Positions 17,045-25,578 of a DNA stretch of 53,744 nt are shown in pieces. Each line of letters opens with the position of its first letter. Positions within the stretch are counted from its first letter, which is position 1. The DNA comes from Verrucomicrobiota bacterium (GTDB lineage: Bacteria > Verrucomicrobiota > Verrucomicrobiia > Limisphaerales > JAHDYP01). The notes under the pieces are model-generated. The model was not told the DNA's origin. It ran no database searches and worked only from the letters and a program-made list of their open reading frames with translations. The stretch is taken from assembly GCA_023383055.1 (NCBI GenBank), contig JAHDYP010000030.1, forward strand, positions 1-53,744, read 5' to 3'. Both the position numbers and the translations under genes were made by a program.

Positions 17045-18097
17045 ATGTTCGTTGCCGAGCCAAAAGCGACTGAAGTCGCAATTCCCGTATCGGCTCCCGT
17101 CCTGAACTCAGCCAATGCCTGGAGGAAGATTGTGGAGCCGATCGAGCCCTTTTTGGGTCGGGTGGCCGATCGTCTCTCCGAGCAGGTTGCAACCTTTGAA
17201 CCTGAGATTGCTCCTTACGCTCAGTATGCTTTGACCAACCAGGGCAAGCAGTTGCGACCGGCGCTGGTGGCTTTGAGCGCGGGGCCGGCGGCGGAGACCC
17301 GGACGGAAGCTGTTGTGACCGTGGCGGTAATCATTGAGATGATTCACCTTGCCACCCTGGTCCATGATGATGTCATGGATGACGCTGCAATGCGCCGGCG
17401 GCGGCCGACTCTAGCCCGCAACTGGGGCAACCAAATCTCCGTCCTGCTGGGCGACTGTCTGTTTGCGCATGCGCTAAAACTGGCGGCGGGCTTCCCCACC
17501 ACCGAGGTTTGTCAGGCGGTGGCGAGCGCCACCAAGACCGTTTGTTCGGGCGAAATCCTCCAAACCCATCGCACCAGGCAGAAGGAGATGTCGCGGGACG
17601 AGTATTACCGCATTCTGCGGATGAAGACTGGCGAGTTGTTCGCCGTCTCGTGCGACCTCGGCGGCTGGCTGGCTGGCACCCAAGCCGAGGAACGAAAGGC
17701 CTTGCGCTCCTTTGGACTCAACCTCGGGACGGCTTACCAGATTTACGACGATTGCCTGGATATTTTTGGCTCCGAGTCCACCGCCGGCAAGTCCCTGGGG
17801 ACTGACCTGGTTAACGGCAAGCTGACCTTGCCAGTGCTGATCGCCCTCGAGAAGGGCCAAGGTCGGAAGGCGACCAGGCTCCGGGCGCTGCTGAGTTCAT
17901 GGACAGGCGAAAAAGCGAACGAAATGCTCCGTCTACTGGCGGAGGAAGACGCGTTGGGTGAGTCGCGCATAGTGATTCAAGGTTTCTTGTCGTCCGCGAA
18001 CAGCGCCCTGGACGCCATGCCCAGGGCCCATGCGCGCCCCTTGTTGAAAGATCTTTGCGCGTTTCTGGCACAACAATCCCTGAGCCTGGGGGTTTGA
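17045..18097 (+). CDS. polyprenyl diphosphate synthase (long-chain trans type)
   Basis: A 350-aa all-alpha prenyltransferase. The first Asp-rich motif is HDDVMDDAAMRRRRPT (about 108-122) and the second is YDDCLDIFGS (about 236-246). GKQLRP binds isopentenyl diphosphate and KTGELF lies between the motifs. It elongates isoprenoid chains for quinone side chains. Small residues before the first motif (IHLATLVHDDV) suggest a long product such as octaprenyl or longer. The roughly 25-residue N-terminal extension is unusual. It is 6 bp upstream of the ECF sigma gene, so the two may be co-transcribed. Confidence 0.92.
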   Translation: MFVAEPKATEVAIPVSAPVLNSANAWRKIVEPIEPFLGRVADRLSEQVATFEPEIAPYAQYALTNQGKQLRPALVALSAGPAAETRTEAVVTVAVIIEMIHLATLVHDDVMDDAAMRRRRPTLARNWGNQISVLLGDCLFAHALKLAAGFPTTEVCQAVASATKTVCSGEILQTHRTRQKEMSRDEYYRILRMKTGELFAVSCDLGGWLAGTQAEERKALRSFGLNLGTAYQIYDDCLDIFGSESTAGKSLGTDLVNGKLTLPVLIALEKGQGRKATRLRALLSSWTGEKANEMLRLLAEEDALGESRIVIQGFLSSANSALDAMPRAHARPLLKDLCAFLAQQSLSLGV

Positions 18098-18103
18098 TCC
18101 AAG

Positions 18104-18730
18104 ATGAATGCCATGGGTCTGGCTAACCCACCGACCAAGCCTCCCCCTCCTTTGCGGTCAGAGGCAAGTGAGTCGGACTTGATCCAGAGAACCAAACGCG
18201 GCGATCTGGAGGCCTATGACGAGCTGGTGCGGCGATTCCAAGAGCGGATCTATGCCACGATCTATCACATGACGGCCAACCACGAGGATGCCAACGATCT
18301 GGCCCAGGAAACCTTCATCAAAGCGCATCAAGCCATCGCGTCGTTCAAAGGAGACTCGAGTTTTTTCACCTGGCTTTACCGCATTGCAGTTAACAAGACC
18401 ATCAACTTCCTGAAGCAACGGCGAAACAAGAACAACTTGAGTTTGAATGACTTGGACCTAAATGCAGAACATGATCCCGACCTCGTCGCGCTCGTCTCGG
18501 ACAAGACCCCGCGGCGTGATGTCGCTTTGGCTGAATTGCAGGAGAAATTGAACGCCGCTATGCAACAGTTGTCTGAAACCCATAGATTGGTAGTAACGTT
18601 GCACGATGTTCAGGGGCTTGCGCATGAAGAGATTGCCGGGATAATGGGCTGCAATGTGGGAACCGTAAGATCGAGGCTTTTTTATGCGCGCCAGCAGCTC
18701 CAGGCGTACCTCTCAGATTACTTGAAGTGA
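18104..18730 (+). CDS. RpoE-like ECF sigma factor
   Basis: A 208-aa sigma-70 family protein. Region 2 spans about 25-95 (DLEAYDELVRRFQERIYATI, DANDLAQETFIKAH, FFTWLYRIAVNKTINFLKQ) and region 4 spans about 140-200 (LSETHRLVVTLHDVQGLAHE, then CNVGTVRSRLFYARQQL). It directs RNA polymerase to a specialised promoter set. The next gene encodes a one-helix membrane protein that abuts it, the usual place for an anti-sigma factor. The proline-rich N terminus (KPPPPL) is a lineage-specific extension. Confidence 0.93.
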   Translation: MNAMGLANPPTKPPPPLRSEASESDLIQRTKRGDLEAYDELVRRFQERIYATIYHMTANHEDANDLAQETFIKAHQAIASFKGDSSFFTWLYRIAVNKTINFLKQRRNKNNLSLNDLDLNAEHDPDLVALVSDKTPRRDVALAELQEKLNAAMQQLSETHRLVVTLHDVQGLAHEEIAGIMGCNVGTVRSRLFYARQQLQAYLSDYLK

Positions 18731-18732
18731 CC

Positions 18733-19194
18733 ATGCAGAAAGAAACCGACGATTTCAGTCAACTGCGTAAACTCTTGAAGATCAAGAGCTACGAGTCTCC
18801 GCCGCCAGGCTATTTCAGCCAATTCTCGGACAAAGTCGTCGCCCGCATTGAAGCCCGCCAGGCTTCTGAGGCCACCCCGTCCTGGCGCCGTTGGCTGGCT
18901 GTTTTGTGGAATCGACCGGCTGTTTCTGGGGCCTATGCCCTGCTGTTCGGTGGCCTCGTCATGGTCGCTATGGGCTTGGCGCAGACACAGATGGCCAACC
19001 AGGACCTGCCGCAAACGGCGGCATGGGCTGCGCCTGCGGCAGTCGCGCCGTTTGATCTGGCGGAACATACGGTTCAACCAGTTTCGCACTCAGCCATTCT
19101 TCCCTCCAGCATCAGTCCGGTCGTCGGCTCGGTCGATTCCCCTTTCCATTACCACGGCCTGCGCGTCGAACGAGCTTCGTTCCAAGGTCGGTAA
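18733..19194 (+). CDS. single-pass membrane protein, probable anti-sigma partner
   Basis: A 153-aa protein from the ATG at 18733; an in-frame GTG at 18727 would overlap the sigma stop. A charged N-terminal domain (LRKLLKIKSYESPPPGYF) precedes one transmembrane helix at about 57-80 (SGAYALLFGGLVMVAMGLAQ). A short Pro/Ala-rich periplasmic tail follows. There is no zinc-binding HxxxCxxC motif, so it is not a ZAS-type anti-sigma factor. The assignment rests on position right behind the ECF gene and on topology. Confidence 0.6.
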   Translation: MQKETDDFSQLRKLLKIKSYESPPPGYFSQFSDKVVARIEARQASEATPSWRRWLAVLWNRPAVSGAYALLFGGLVMVAMGLAQTQMANQDLPQTAAWAAPAAVAPFDLAEHTVQPVSHSAILPSSISPVVGSVDSPFHYHGLRVERASFQGR

Positions 19195-19288
19195 GCCCGC
19201 CGAAACTCTAGCCTGCCACGCCAGGAGTCGGTCGGACTTTGCCCACAGCCTCCGTTGCCACCTTGGCCAGATCTGGCCTTCAACCGTC

Positions 19289-20851
19289 TCACGTTGGCTG
19301 CCGGAACCTCTTCACCAACAGATTGGCCATGTCTCGAGCGGCCGGTACCCCCAACCAATACGCCGTTCCCCAATAAAGCAGAGTTGCCGGAAGCACCGGC
19401 GCGAATACGGATCCAAACTTGAGCAACAACCCGGCATGACCCAACCGCGACTCCCAGAGATCACTCAACCACCAGCCCACAATCCCCGCGAGCAATGCCG
19501 CCGGCAGGAGAGCCAGCAGACTACCCCTCATTTGACCCAACTCAAGCCGGCCCAACTTCCGGCGCAGGCTGTAACAAAGCAAACCCAGATTGAGGAACGA
19601 GGTCGCAGTGTTGGCGAGACCCAGCCCGGCCGCGCGATACGGGTGAATCAGCAGGACGGCAAAAAAAAGGTTTACTCCCAGGCAAAAAACGCTGATCCGC
19701 ATGGGAGTCCGGGTGTCACCCAGCGCGTAGAACGCCCGCGCAAGAATATTCACCGCCGAGAATGCGACCAATCCCGGCGCCAGGCACGCTAGCGCCACGG
19801 AAACATCCGAGGTCGATCCCGATCCGAACTCACGGCGTTCAAAGAGCAGGCGGATGATCGGTTCCGCCAGGATCACCAGAAATACCGATGCCAACAGATT
19901 CGCGAAAAGAAGGTATTCCAACCCCTGGCGAAGCGTCGAACGAAAGGCCCCATAGTTCTTCTCCGCAGCCAACCCGGAAAGCGTGGGCAGGAGATAAGTT
20001 GCCAGCGAGATGCCAAACACACCCTGGGGAAACTCCATAAGACGGACCGCGAAGTTGAACACCGCAACGATCGGCACATATACCCCGAACGCCAGCAGTT
20101 GGGTAATGAGCACGTTGATCTGAAACGCCGCCACCCCCACAGACGCCGGCAACATCTTCCGAATCACCTCCCGAACCGTGGGATCCCGCCACGGCGATAC
20201 CCACCGGAAACGATATCCCTCCCGACGCAAGGTCGGGACCTGAAAAGCCGCCTGCACCACTCCAGCGAGCAATACCCCGATCGCCAGCCCAAAGACCTGG
20301 CGGTCCAACGTCTCCCCCATCCGCGGCGCCAGCCAAAGCACACTCGCGATCATCACCACGTTCAGCAAGGCCGCACCCAGGGATGGAATGAAGAAATGCC
20401 CCCGGGCATTAAGCATCCCCATGAAAGTGGCGGCGAGGCACACCAGGAACATGTAGGGAAACATGATGCGCAGCAACTCCATCAGCAGCCGCGTGTAACC
20501 GGTAAACGGTCCCCACGCCAGAGCCGCCGTGAGACCCAGGAGAACCACCGCAACGATCGCCGCGGCACTGACGATCAGCCCGCAGATCACCGCGTTGGCG
20601 GCGCGCCACATCTCCGCATCGCCAGCCACTCGCTCTTTCTCCTTGAATATCGGGATGAAAGCCGCCGTCAGCGCACCCTCACCCAGGAGCCGACGGAACA
20701 GGTTGGGAATGGTGAAGGCGACGTAGAAAGTCCCGGCCACCGTTCCGGTACCCATGAATGCCGCATAAACCAGCTCCCGCGCCAGACCCAGCAACCGGCT
20801 CAAGACCGTCGCCGCCCCCATCGCACCCGAGGATTTCAGCATCTGGGTCAT
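19289..20851 (-). CDS. murJ: lipid II flippase MurJ
   Basis: A 520-aa polytopic MOP-superfamily protein with about 14 helices. It opens with the family signature SSGAMGAATVLSRLLGLARE and continues with NLFRRLLGEGALTAAFIPIF. Charged residues inside the membrane cavity are preserved in the RLLGLARE and FRRLLGEGA segments. It moves lipid-linked peptidoglycan precursor across the inner membrane. It follows folA by 30 bp, so thyA-folA-murJ is probably one minus-strand operon. It converges with the ECF sigma operon; the 94-bp gap holds a 14-bp palindrome, GGCCAGATCTGGCC. Confidence 0.95.
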   Translation of the reverse strand: MTQMLKSSGAMGAATVLSRLLGLARELVYAAFMGTGTVAGTFYVAFTIPNLFRRLLGEGALTAAFIPIFKEKERVAGDAEMWRAANAVICGLIVSAAAIVAVVLLGLTAALAWGPFTGYTRLLMELLRIMFPYMFLVCLAATFMGMLNARGHFFIPSLGAALLNVVMIASVLWLAPRMGETLDRQVFGLAIGVLLAGVVQAAFQVPTLRREGYRFRWVSPWRDPTVREVIRKMLPASVGVAAFQINVLITQLLAFGVYVPIVAVFNFAVRLMEFPQGVFGISLATYLLPTLSGLAAEKNYGAFRSTLRQGLEYLLFANLLASVFLVILAEPIIRLLFERREFGSGSTSDVSVALACLAPGLVAFSAVNILARAFYALGDTRTPMRISVFCLGVNLFFAVLLIHPYRAAGLGLANTATSFLNLGLLCYSLRRKLGRLELGQMRGSLLALLPAALLAGIVGWWLSDLWESRLGHAGLLLKFGSVFAPVLPATLLYWGTAYWLGVPAARDMANLLVKRFRQPT

Positions 20852-20881
20852 GGTTTGAACACGGTTCCGCGGGCTTAATCG

Positions 20882-21418
20882 TCAATGCCCGCCGCTATGC
20901 GATCCCCGGCAGGGTTGATCCCCGACGATCCCCGACCGCGTATAATGAAGGATCTCGAACTCCGGGCAATCCAGTAACCGGTCGGCCAATTCAAACTGAT
21001 GCTCAAACACGGGAAAAAACGTGTCGCCTTCCACTACCCGCTTTACCCGCGTCAGATACAGGTCCGAACAGAGAGGCAATCCCTCGACATAGAGTTCCCC
21101 ACCGCCGCAGATGAAAAGATCCCGCAATTCCCGGGCGGGATCGATCTCCCCCAGACTTCGGATTGTCCGCACACCGGGATGAGAGAACCCGGAACGGCTC
21201 ACCACCACGGTGGTTCGACCCGGCAAAGGCCGGCCGATCGACTCGAAGGTCTTCCGCCCCATCACCAACACGTTGCCGGTCGTCATCCGCTTGAACCACT
21301 TGAAATCCTCCGGCAGATGCCAGGGGATCCGACCGCGGCATCCAATCACACGATTCTCGGACATCGCCGCGATGGCCTTGAAACCGCGTATCGCCCTACT
21401 GTCCTCCATGTAAGCCAT
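20882..21418 (-). CDS. folA: dihydrofolate reductase
   Basis: A 178-aa enzyme reducing dihydrofolate with NADPH to regenerate the cofactor consumed by thymidylate synthase. The DHFR core is clear: FKAIAAMSENRVIGCRGRIP, WHLPEDFKWFKRMT with the catalytic acidic residue, VLVMGRKTFESIGRPLPGR, and ICGGGELY. The C-terminal beta strands (LYLTRVKRVVEGDTFFPVF) are normal. The last about 15 residues are a Gly/His-rich extension. It starts 15 bp after the thyA stop, a classical pairing. Confidence 0.95.
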   Translation of the reverse strand: MAYMEDSRAIRGFKAIAAMSENRVIGCRGRIPWHLPEDFKWFKRMTTGNVLVMGRKTFESIGRPLPGRTTVVVSRSGFSHPGVRTIRSLGEIDPARELRDLFICGGGELYVEGLPLCSDLYLTRVKRVVEGDTFFPVFEHQFELADRLLDCPEFEILHYTRSGIVGDQPCRGSHSGGH

Positions 21419-21433
21419 CCCGGTCAGCCGCGC

Positions 21434-22228
21434 TCACACCGCGATCGGCGCCTTGATTGCCGGGTGCGGGTCATAACCCGCCAACCCGAAGTCTTCGTAT
21501 TTGAAATCATGGATGTTCGCAATTGCCGGATTCAAGCGCATCCAGGGCAAGGCCCGCGGCGAGCGAGTCAACTGCAATTTCGCCTGCTCCAGATGGTTGC
21601 TGTAAAGATGCAGATCCCCGAACGTATGCACAAAAGTGCCGGGACGCAGACCGGTGACCTGTGCCACCATCATCGTCAGCAACGCATACGAGGCAATATT
21701 GAAAGGCACACCGAGAAACAGATCGGCACTTCGCTGATACAACTGGCAGCTCAACGCGCCGTCTTGAACGAAAAACTGAAACAAGGTGTGGCACGGCGGC
21801 AACGCCATTCGCTCCAACTCCCCCACATTCCACGCTGAGACAATCAGCCGCCGACTGTCCGGATTGGATCTGATCTCTTCGATGACCCGGTCCAGCTGAT
21901 GAATGCTCCGCCCATCCGCCGTGCGCCAACCGCACCACTGCGCCCCGTAAATGGGACCCAAATCCCCGTTCGCATCCGCCCACTCATCCCAAATCGTCAC
22001 CCCTTGCTCCCGAAGATACCGAACGTTGGTGTCGCCCTTCAGAAACCAGAGTAGCTCGTGAATAATGGACTTCACATGAAGCCGCTTCGTGGTCACCAGC
22101 GGAAAGCCATCCGAGAGATCAAAACGCGCCTGCGCCCCAAATACGGTGTAAGTCCCTGTGCCCGTGCGGTCAGCCTTGTATCGGCCACGCTCCAGCACCA
22201 ACCGCATCAAATCCAGGTAGTGTACCAT
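21434..22228 (-). CDS. thyA: thymidylate synthase
   Basis: From the ATG at 22228 the protein is 264 aa, exactly the usual bacterial length; an open frame extends 74 codons further upstream without conservation. The catalytic Cys lies in [22 protein letters not shown] text ([14 protein letters not shown]) and [10 protein letters not shown] bind dUMP phosphate. [17 protein letters not shown] and [13 protein letters not shown] complete the fold. It methylates dUMP using methylene-tetrahydrofolate. It is the first gene of the thyA-folA-murJ run. Confidence 0.96.
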   Translation of the reverse strand: MVHYLDLMRLVLERGRYKADRTGTGTYTVFGAQARFDLSDGFPLVTTKRLHVKSIIHELLWFLKGDTNVRYLREQGVTIWDEWADANGDLGPIYGAQWCGWRTADGRSIHQLDRVIEEIRSNPDSRRLIVSAWNVGELERMALPPCHTLFQFFVQDGALSCQLYQRSADLFLGVPFNIASYALLTMMVAQVTGLRPGTFVHTFGDLHLYSNHLEQAKLQLTRSPRALPWMRLNPAIANIHDFKYEDFGLAGYDPHPAIKAPIAV

Positions 22229-22564
22229 ATCCCCGTCCGGTGGGTGAGGTTTAGAGTAGCGTCGCCTGGACCGCAAGCTCAACTCATTGCTTTGTCGCTG
22301 GAAAAAGGCGCCGAGATCAGGTATTGGATCGCACGAATCGCGACTTGAACTTGCGGCAACGGTTGCTGAAATTGACAAACTTGGAATCCAACAGGCAATT
22401 CGGCTTCCGTCGTGACGTTTTGATGAATGATATAACGTTAACGCATGCATATATTATCGATATAGACTTCTACTCTATGAGTGGTTTCGGTTTATGCCGG
22501 CGGCTCTGCTGGTTAGTATCGTCGCGCTGCTGACCCCAGAACTCCGCACTTCCTCCAAAACGCC
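22229..22564. other. AT-richer intergenic region between divergent thyA and mnmG
   Basis: This 336-bp gap contains an AT-rich patch at about 22425-22485. A TTGACA at 22372-22377, followed after 17 bp by a weak GCAATT, is the best promoter candidate for mnmG. No DnaA-box cluster or RNA gene is visible. Confidence 0.5.
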
Positions 22565-24448
22565 TTGTTCACTTACCCGAAGCAATTTGACGTGATCGTC
22601 GTCGGCGCCGGCCATGCAGGCGTCGAAGCTGCCCTTGCCTCTTCGCGACTTGGCTGCAGCACTCTGCTGTTGACGATGAACCTCGATACAATCGCCCAGA
22701 TGTCGTGCAACCCTGCGATTGGAGGATTGGCCAAAGGCCATTTGGTGAGGGAGATCGACGCGCTTGGCGGGGAGATGGCGATCGCCACAGATGCGACCGG
22801 ACTGCAGTTCCGGATGTTGAACACCGGCAAAGGTCAGGCGGTTTGGGCACCTAGAGCTCAATGCGACAAGAAGGCCTATCAGTTCAGGATGAAGTGGGTT
22901 TGCGAGAGGCAAGCCGGACTTGAGATGAAACAGGGTCAAGTCCAGCGAATAGTCGTCGAGGACGGCAAGGCAATTGGTATAGAGTCCTCGCCCGGAGTAA
23001 CTTACAAATGCATATGCGTGGTGATTACTGCCGGCACCTTCCTGCGCGGACTCCTTCACGTCGGCGAGAACCAAGCCCATGGAGGCCGAGCCGGCGAGAC
23101 AGCAGCTATCGGTTTGTCGGAATCGCTGGTGGATATAGGCATCGCGCTTGGACGATTCAAGACCGGCACACCGCCGAGGCTGCTAAGAAGGTCAATCGAT
23201 TTCAGCAAAACGGAGATCCAGCATGGCGACCATCCGGTGCCGTATTTTAGTTTTTGGAAGAATGGTATGTTCCACGTGGAACATTCCGAGGCGCAGTCAG
23301 TGTATTCTCCCGGATCTGTACTGCACCAGGCTGGAGCGCAATTGCCATGCTATATCACCTACACAACCGATGACACCGCACGACTGATACGATCTAACCT
23401 GCATCTGTCACCTCTTTATGCCGGCGCCATCCGAGGAATTGGCCCACGCTACTGCCCATCCATAGAGGATAAAATCGTTCGCTTCGCCGACAAGGATCGA
23501 CATCAGATCTTCCTCGAACCGGAGGGAATAGCCACCGAGGAGATTTACGTAAACGGATTCTCCACCTCGTTGCCCTTCGAAGTTCAGGTTCAATTGGTCC
23601 GGACCATAGTCGGCTGCGAAAACGCCGAGATTATGCGTCCGGCTTACGCAGTTGAATATGACTTCGCGTATCCCACACAGCTTAGCAGTTCCCTCGAGAC
23701 GAAGGCAGTCAGAAATCTCTATCTCGCAGGCCAAATCAATGGAACATCCGGTTATGAGGAGGCTGCCGCTCAAGGGCTCATCGCAGGCATAAACGCCGCC
23801 AGAAGAGTGCACGAACTCGAACCATTGGTGCTTCGCCGAGATCAGGCCTATATAGGGGTGCTCATCGACGACCTGGTTACAAAAGGCACTTCAGAGCCTT
23901 ACCGCATGTTCACTTCCAGGGCTGAGCACCGACTTCTCCTAAGGCAAGGAAACGCCGATCTTAGATTGTGCGACATAGGGCACTCATTGGGGTTATTGCC
24001 ACAGTGCAATTACGAGCAGTTCTGCCGGAAGCGAAACCAAATCGAGCGGGAGTTGGAGAGGCTCCGTCTAACTCGGTTCGGAACACTCACGCTGGAGCAG
24101 TTGCTGCGTCGTCCTGAGATCAGTTATCAAGATCTTCCTTCGCGTGCCGCTAACCTGACAGCTGATGGCGTCAACGAGGTGGAGACAATCGTGAAGTATT
24201 CAGGTTACGTCACCAGGCAGAAGCATGAGGTGCAAAAGTCGATCGAGCTCGAGGATAAACACATTCCCGGCTGGCTTGACTATGATGCGGTCACGGGCTT
24301 AGGAACGGAGGGCCGCCATAAGCTGAAGCAGATAAAGCCTTCAACCTTGGGCCAGGCGACGAGGATCCCCGGCGTGACACCGAGCGATGTGGCGCTCCTA
24401 AGTGTTTGGATGAAACGGCCACCAGAGGTCGGGAAGGTCAAGCCCTGA
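22565..24448 (+). CDS. mnmG: tRNA uridine-5-carboxymethylaminomethyl(34) synthesis enzyme MnmG
   Basis: A 627-aa FAD enzyme that with MnmE installs the cmnm5 group on wobble uridine-34. The Rossmann motif is [20 protein letters not shown], followed by [46 protein letters not shown] and [19 protein letters not shown]. The best start is the TTG at 22565, directly before [12 protein letters not shown]. Composition is lower in GC than the neighbours and uses more ATA, AGA and AGG codons. A parS-like site is embedded at 23268-23283, adding MFHVEH to the protein in a variable loop. rsmG, parA and parB, often adjacent, are absent here. Confidence 0.96.
   Translation: MFTYPKQFDVIVVGAGHAGVEAALASSRLGCSTLLLTMNLDTIAQMSCNPAIGGLAKGHLVREIDALGGEMAIATDATGLQFRMLNTGKGQAVWAPRAQCDKKAYQFRMKWVCERQAGLEMKQGQVQRIVVEDGKAIGIESSPGVTYKCICVVITAGTFLRGLLHVGENQAHGGRAGETAAIGLSESLVDIGIALGRFKTGTPPRLLRRSIDFSKTEIQHGDHPVPYFSFWKNGMFHVEHSEAQSVYSPGSVLHQAGAQLPCYITYTTDDTARLIRSNLHLSPLYAGAIRGIGPRYCPSIEDKIVRFADKDRHQIFLEPEGIATEEIYVNGFSTSLPFEVQVQLVRTIVGCENAEIMRPAYAVEYDFAYPTQLSSSLETKAVRNLYLAGQINGTSGYEEAAAQGLIAGINAARRVHELEPLVLRRDQAYIGVLIDDLVTKGTSEPYRMFTSRAEHRLLLRQGNADLRLCDIGHSLGLLPQCNYEQFCRKRNQIERELERLRLTRFGTLTLEQLLRRPEISYQDLPSRAANLTADGVNEVETIVKYSGYVTRQKHEVQKSIELEDKHIPGWLDYDAVTGLGTEGRHKLKQIKPSTLGQATRIPGVTPSDVALLSVWMKRPPEVGKVKP
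23268..23283. promoter_or_regulatory. parS-like centromere site inside mnmG
   Basis: TGTTCCACGTGGAACA is a perfect 16-bp palindrome matching the bacterial parS consensus (TGTTNCACGTGNAACA) bound by ParB. It is the only such site I found in the window. It lies in a non-conserved insertion of MnmG. Confidence 0.85.
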
Positions 24449-24476
24449 CAAGCTCACTGCCCGGCGATCCCACAAA

Positions 24477-24755
24477 TCACAGCAGCCAAACCTCCTCAAC
24501 CGGTTCTTGTCGGTCTTCCTCAGGGCCTTGCTCCAGTGCTTGATCCACCTTCAGCGAAGTCTGGTTCTTAAGCTCTTCAGACGTTCTCTGGCTGTCCAAG
24601 TAACGAAGCAAAGCCTCGCAGACGATCCCGCTGGCGGTGGTGTTCCTGGAGCGCGCCAGCTTCAGGATGCGGTTCTTGATCTGGACATCGACGAAAGCGC
24701 CGACCAAGGTTTTGTTTTTGGCCCGTTGATTAGGCACGACCAAGGTGATATACAC
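24477..24755 (-). CDS. ribbon-helix-helix (CopG/MetJ-like) small protein
   Basis: A 92-aa protein with a GTG start at 24755. The stretch VGAFVDVQIKNRILKLARSR followed by NTTASGIVCEALLRYLDSQ is a beta-strand plus two helices, the layout of RHH DNA-binding dimers. The C-terminal half is acidic (EQGPEEDRQEPVEE). RHH proteins are commonly antitoxins or plasmid/chromosome copy regulators; no toxin gene is adjacent, so a stand-alone regulator is likely. It is convergent with mnmG, 29 bp away. Confidence 0.65.
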   Translation of the reverse strand: MYITLVVPNQRAKNKTLVGAFVDVQIKNRILKLARSRNTTASGIVCEALLRYLDSQRTSEELKNQTSLKVDQALEQGPEEDRQEPVEEVWLL

Positions 24756-24936
24756 CTGTGCATGCTATATCAACAACAAAATGCGGAATCGACCATGTAC
24801 ACACCAGGTGCTTATCACCCGCCGCGCCTAAGACAATCGTATACTGTCATCACCAGCATTGACACTGTGCTCAACAAAGTGAACCCTTCCAGAGGAGTCG
24901 AAGCCGGTGCTTCGATGCTAGTCGACTGATATATCA

Positions 24937-25458
24937 ATGTTCGCAAAATGGCGAGACCGGGTGTCCGCTCTCGGGTTCCGGCAAGTCCGGCGAGTGGTCA
25001 TATTCGTAGTAGGCATGACCGTCCTCATGCTGGGAGTAGCCCTGCTGGTTCTGCCCGGACCTGCGGTGCTCGTCATCCCGGCGGGGCTTGCCATACTTGG
25101 CTTGGAATTCCGTTGGGCCCGACGCTGGATGCGCCGCGCTCGTGCCGTTATACGGTCCGGAGAAACCAGGTTTTTCCGGCGAGGAACCTCAAAACGAAAA
25201 GCGGCCCAAAGCGCTTTCAATCAAACCTCCTTGCGACCGGCCCTGGCTGAACCAGAATTCAGAATTCGCCAGGGCGATGGAACACCGTCGCTGGCATCAG
25301 GTGTGGGACGCATCGATACACCCATACTTGATGAAGGCGAGGAAGAACAGGCCGGTGCCAAACAGGAGCAACCAGAGGCTGCCTTTGGCGACGGCGATGA
25401 CCATACCCAAGCCGATCAAGAAGGCAAAAAACAGGTACACGCCGACTGCAGCCAGTAA
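24937..25458 (+). CDS. PGPGW-type membrane protein with doubtful C-terminal tail
   Basis: The first about 90 of 173 residues fit the PGPGW family of small membrane proteins: a basic N terminus (WRDRVSALGFRQVRR), then paired helices IFVVGMTVLMLGVALLVLPG and AVLVIPAGLAILGLEF, then an Arg-rich WARRWMRRAR. The last about 55 residues are strongly acidic and polar, and lie exactly antisense, codon for codon, to the small membrane gene at 25297-25464. They are therefore suspect as genuine protein. Either the tail is a translated antisense shadow or a stop codon has been lost. Function of the family is unknown. Confidence 0.65.
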   Translation: MFAKWRDRVSALGFRQVRRVVIFVVGMTVLMLGVALLVLPGPAVLVIPAGLAILGLEFRWARRWMRRARAVIRSGETRFFRRGTSKRKAAQSAFNQTSLRPALAEPEFRIRQGDGTPSLASGVGRIDTPILDEGEEEQAGAKQEQPEAAFGDGDDHTQADQEGKKQVHADCSQ

Positions 25459-25464
25459 TTTCAT
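25297..25464 (-). CDS. 55-aa two-helix membrane protein
   Basis: The ATG at 25464 opens MKLLAAVGVYLFFAFLIGLG, then MVIAVAKGSLWLLLFGTGLF, then FLAFIKYGCIDASHT and TGA. Two transmembrane helices with a short Lys-containing loop are obvious. Such short proteins ending in a K-x-G-C motif recur in Verrucomicrobiota. It is below the length at which gene finders normally report and overlaps the tail of the PGPGW frame. No strong ribosome-binding site is visible. Function unknown. Confidence 0.6.
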   Translation of the reverse strand: MKLLAAVGVYLFFAFLIGLGMVIAVAKGSLWLLLFGTGLFFLAFIKYGCIDASHT

Positions 25465-25578
25465 CGGAGTAAATCATAGCCGTTTATGTTCAACAGGCAA
25501 GCAGCTGATTCGTGGATTCTGTGACCCACGCATTTAGATTGCCTGGACTGATTGTTCGGTATTCATTCAAGCGTACCC

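Noticed and set aside
22229..22564. Possible origin of replication next to mnmG
   Set aside because: No cluster of DnaA boxes and no dnaA/dnaN/rpmH genes; the AT-rich patch alone is not enough.
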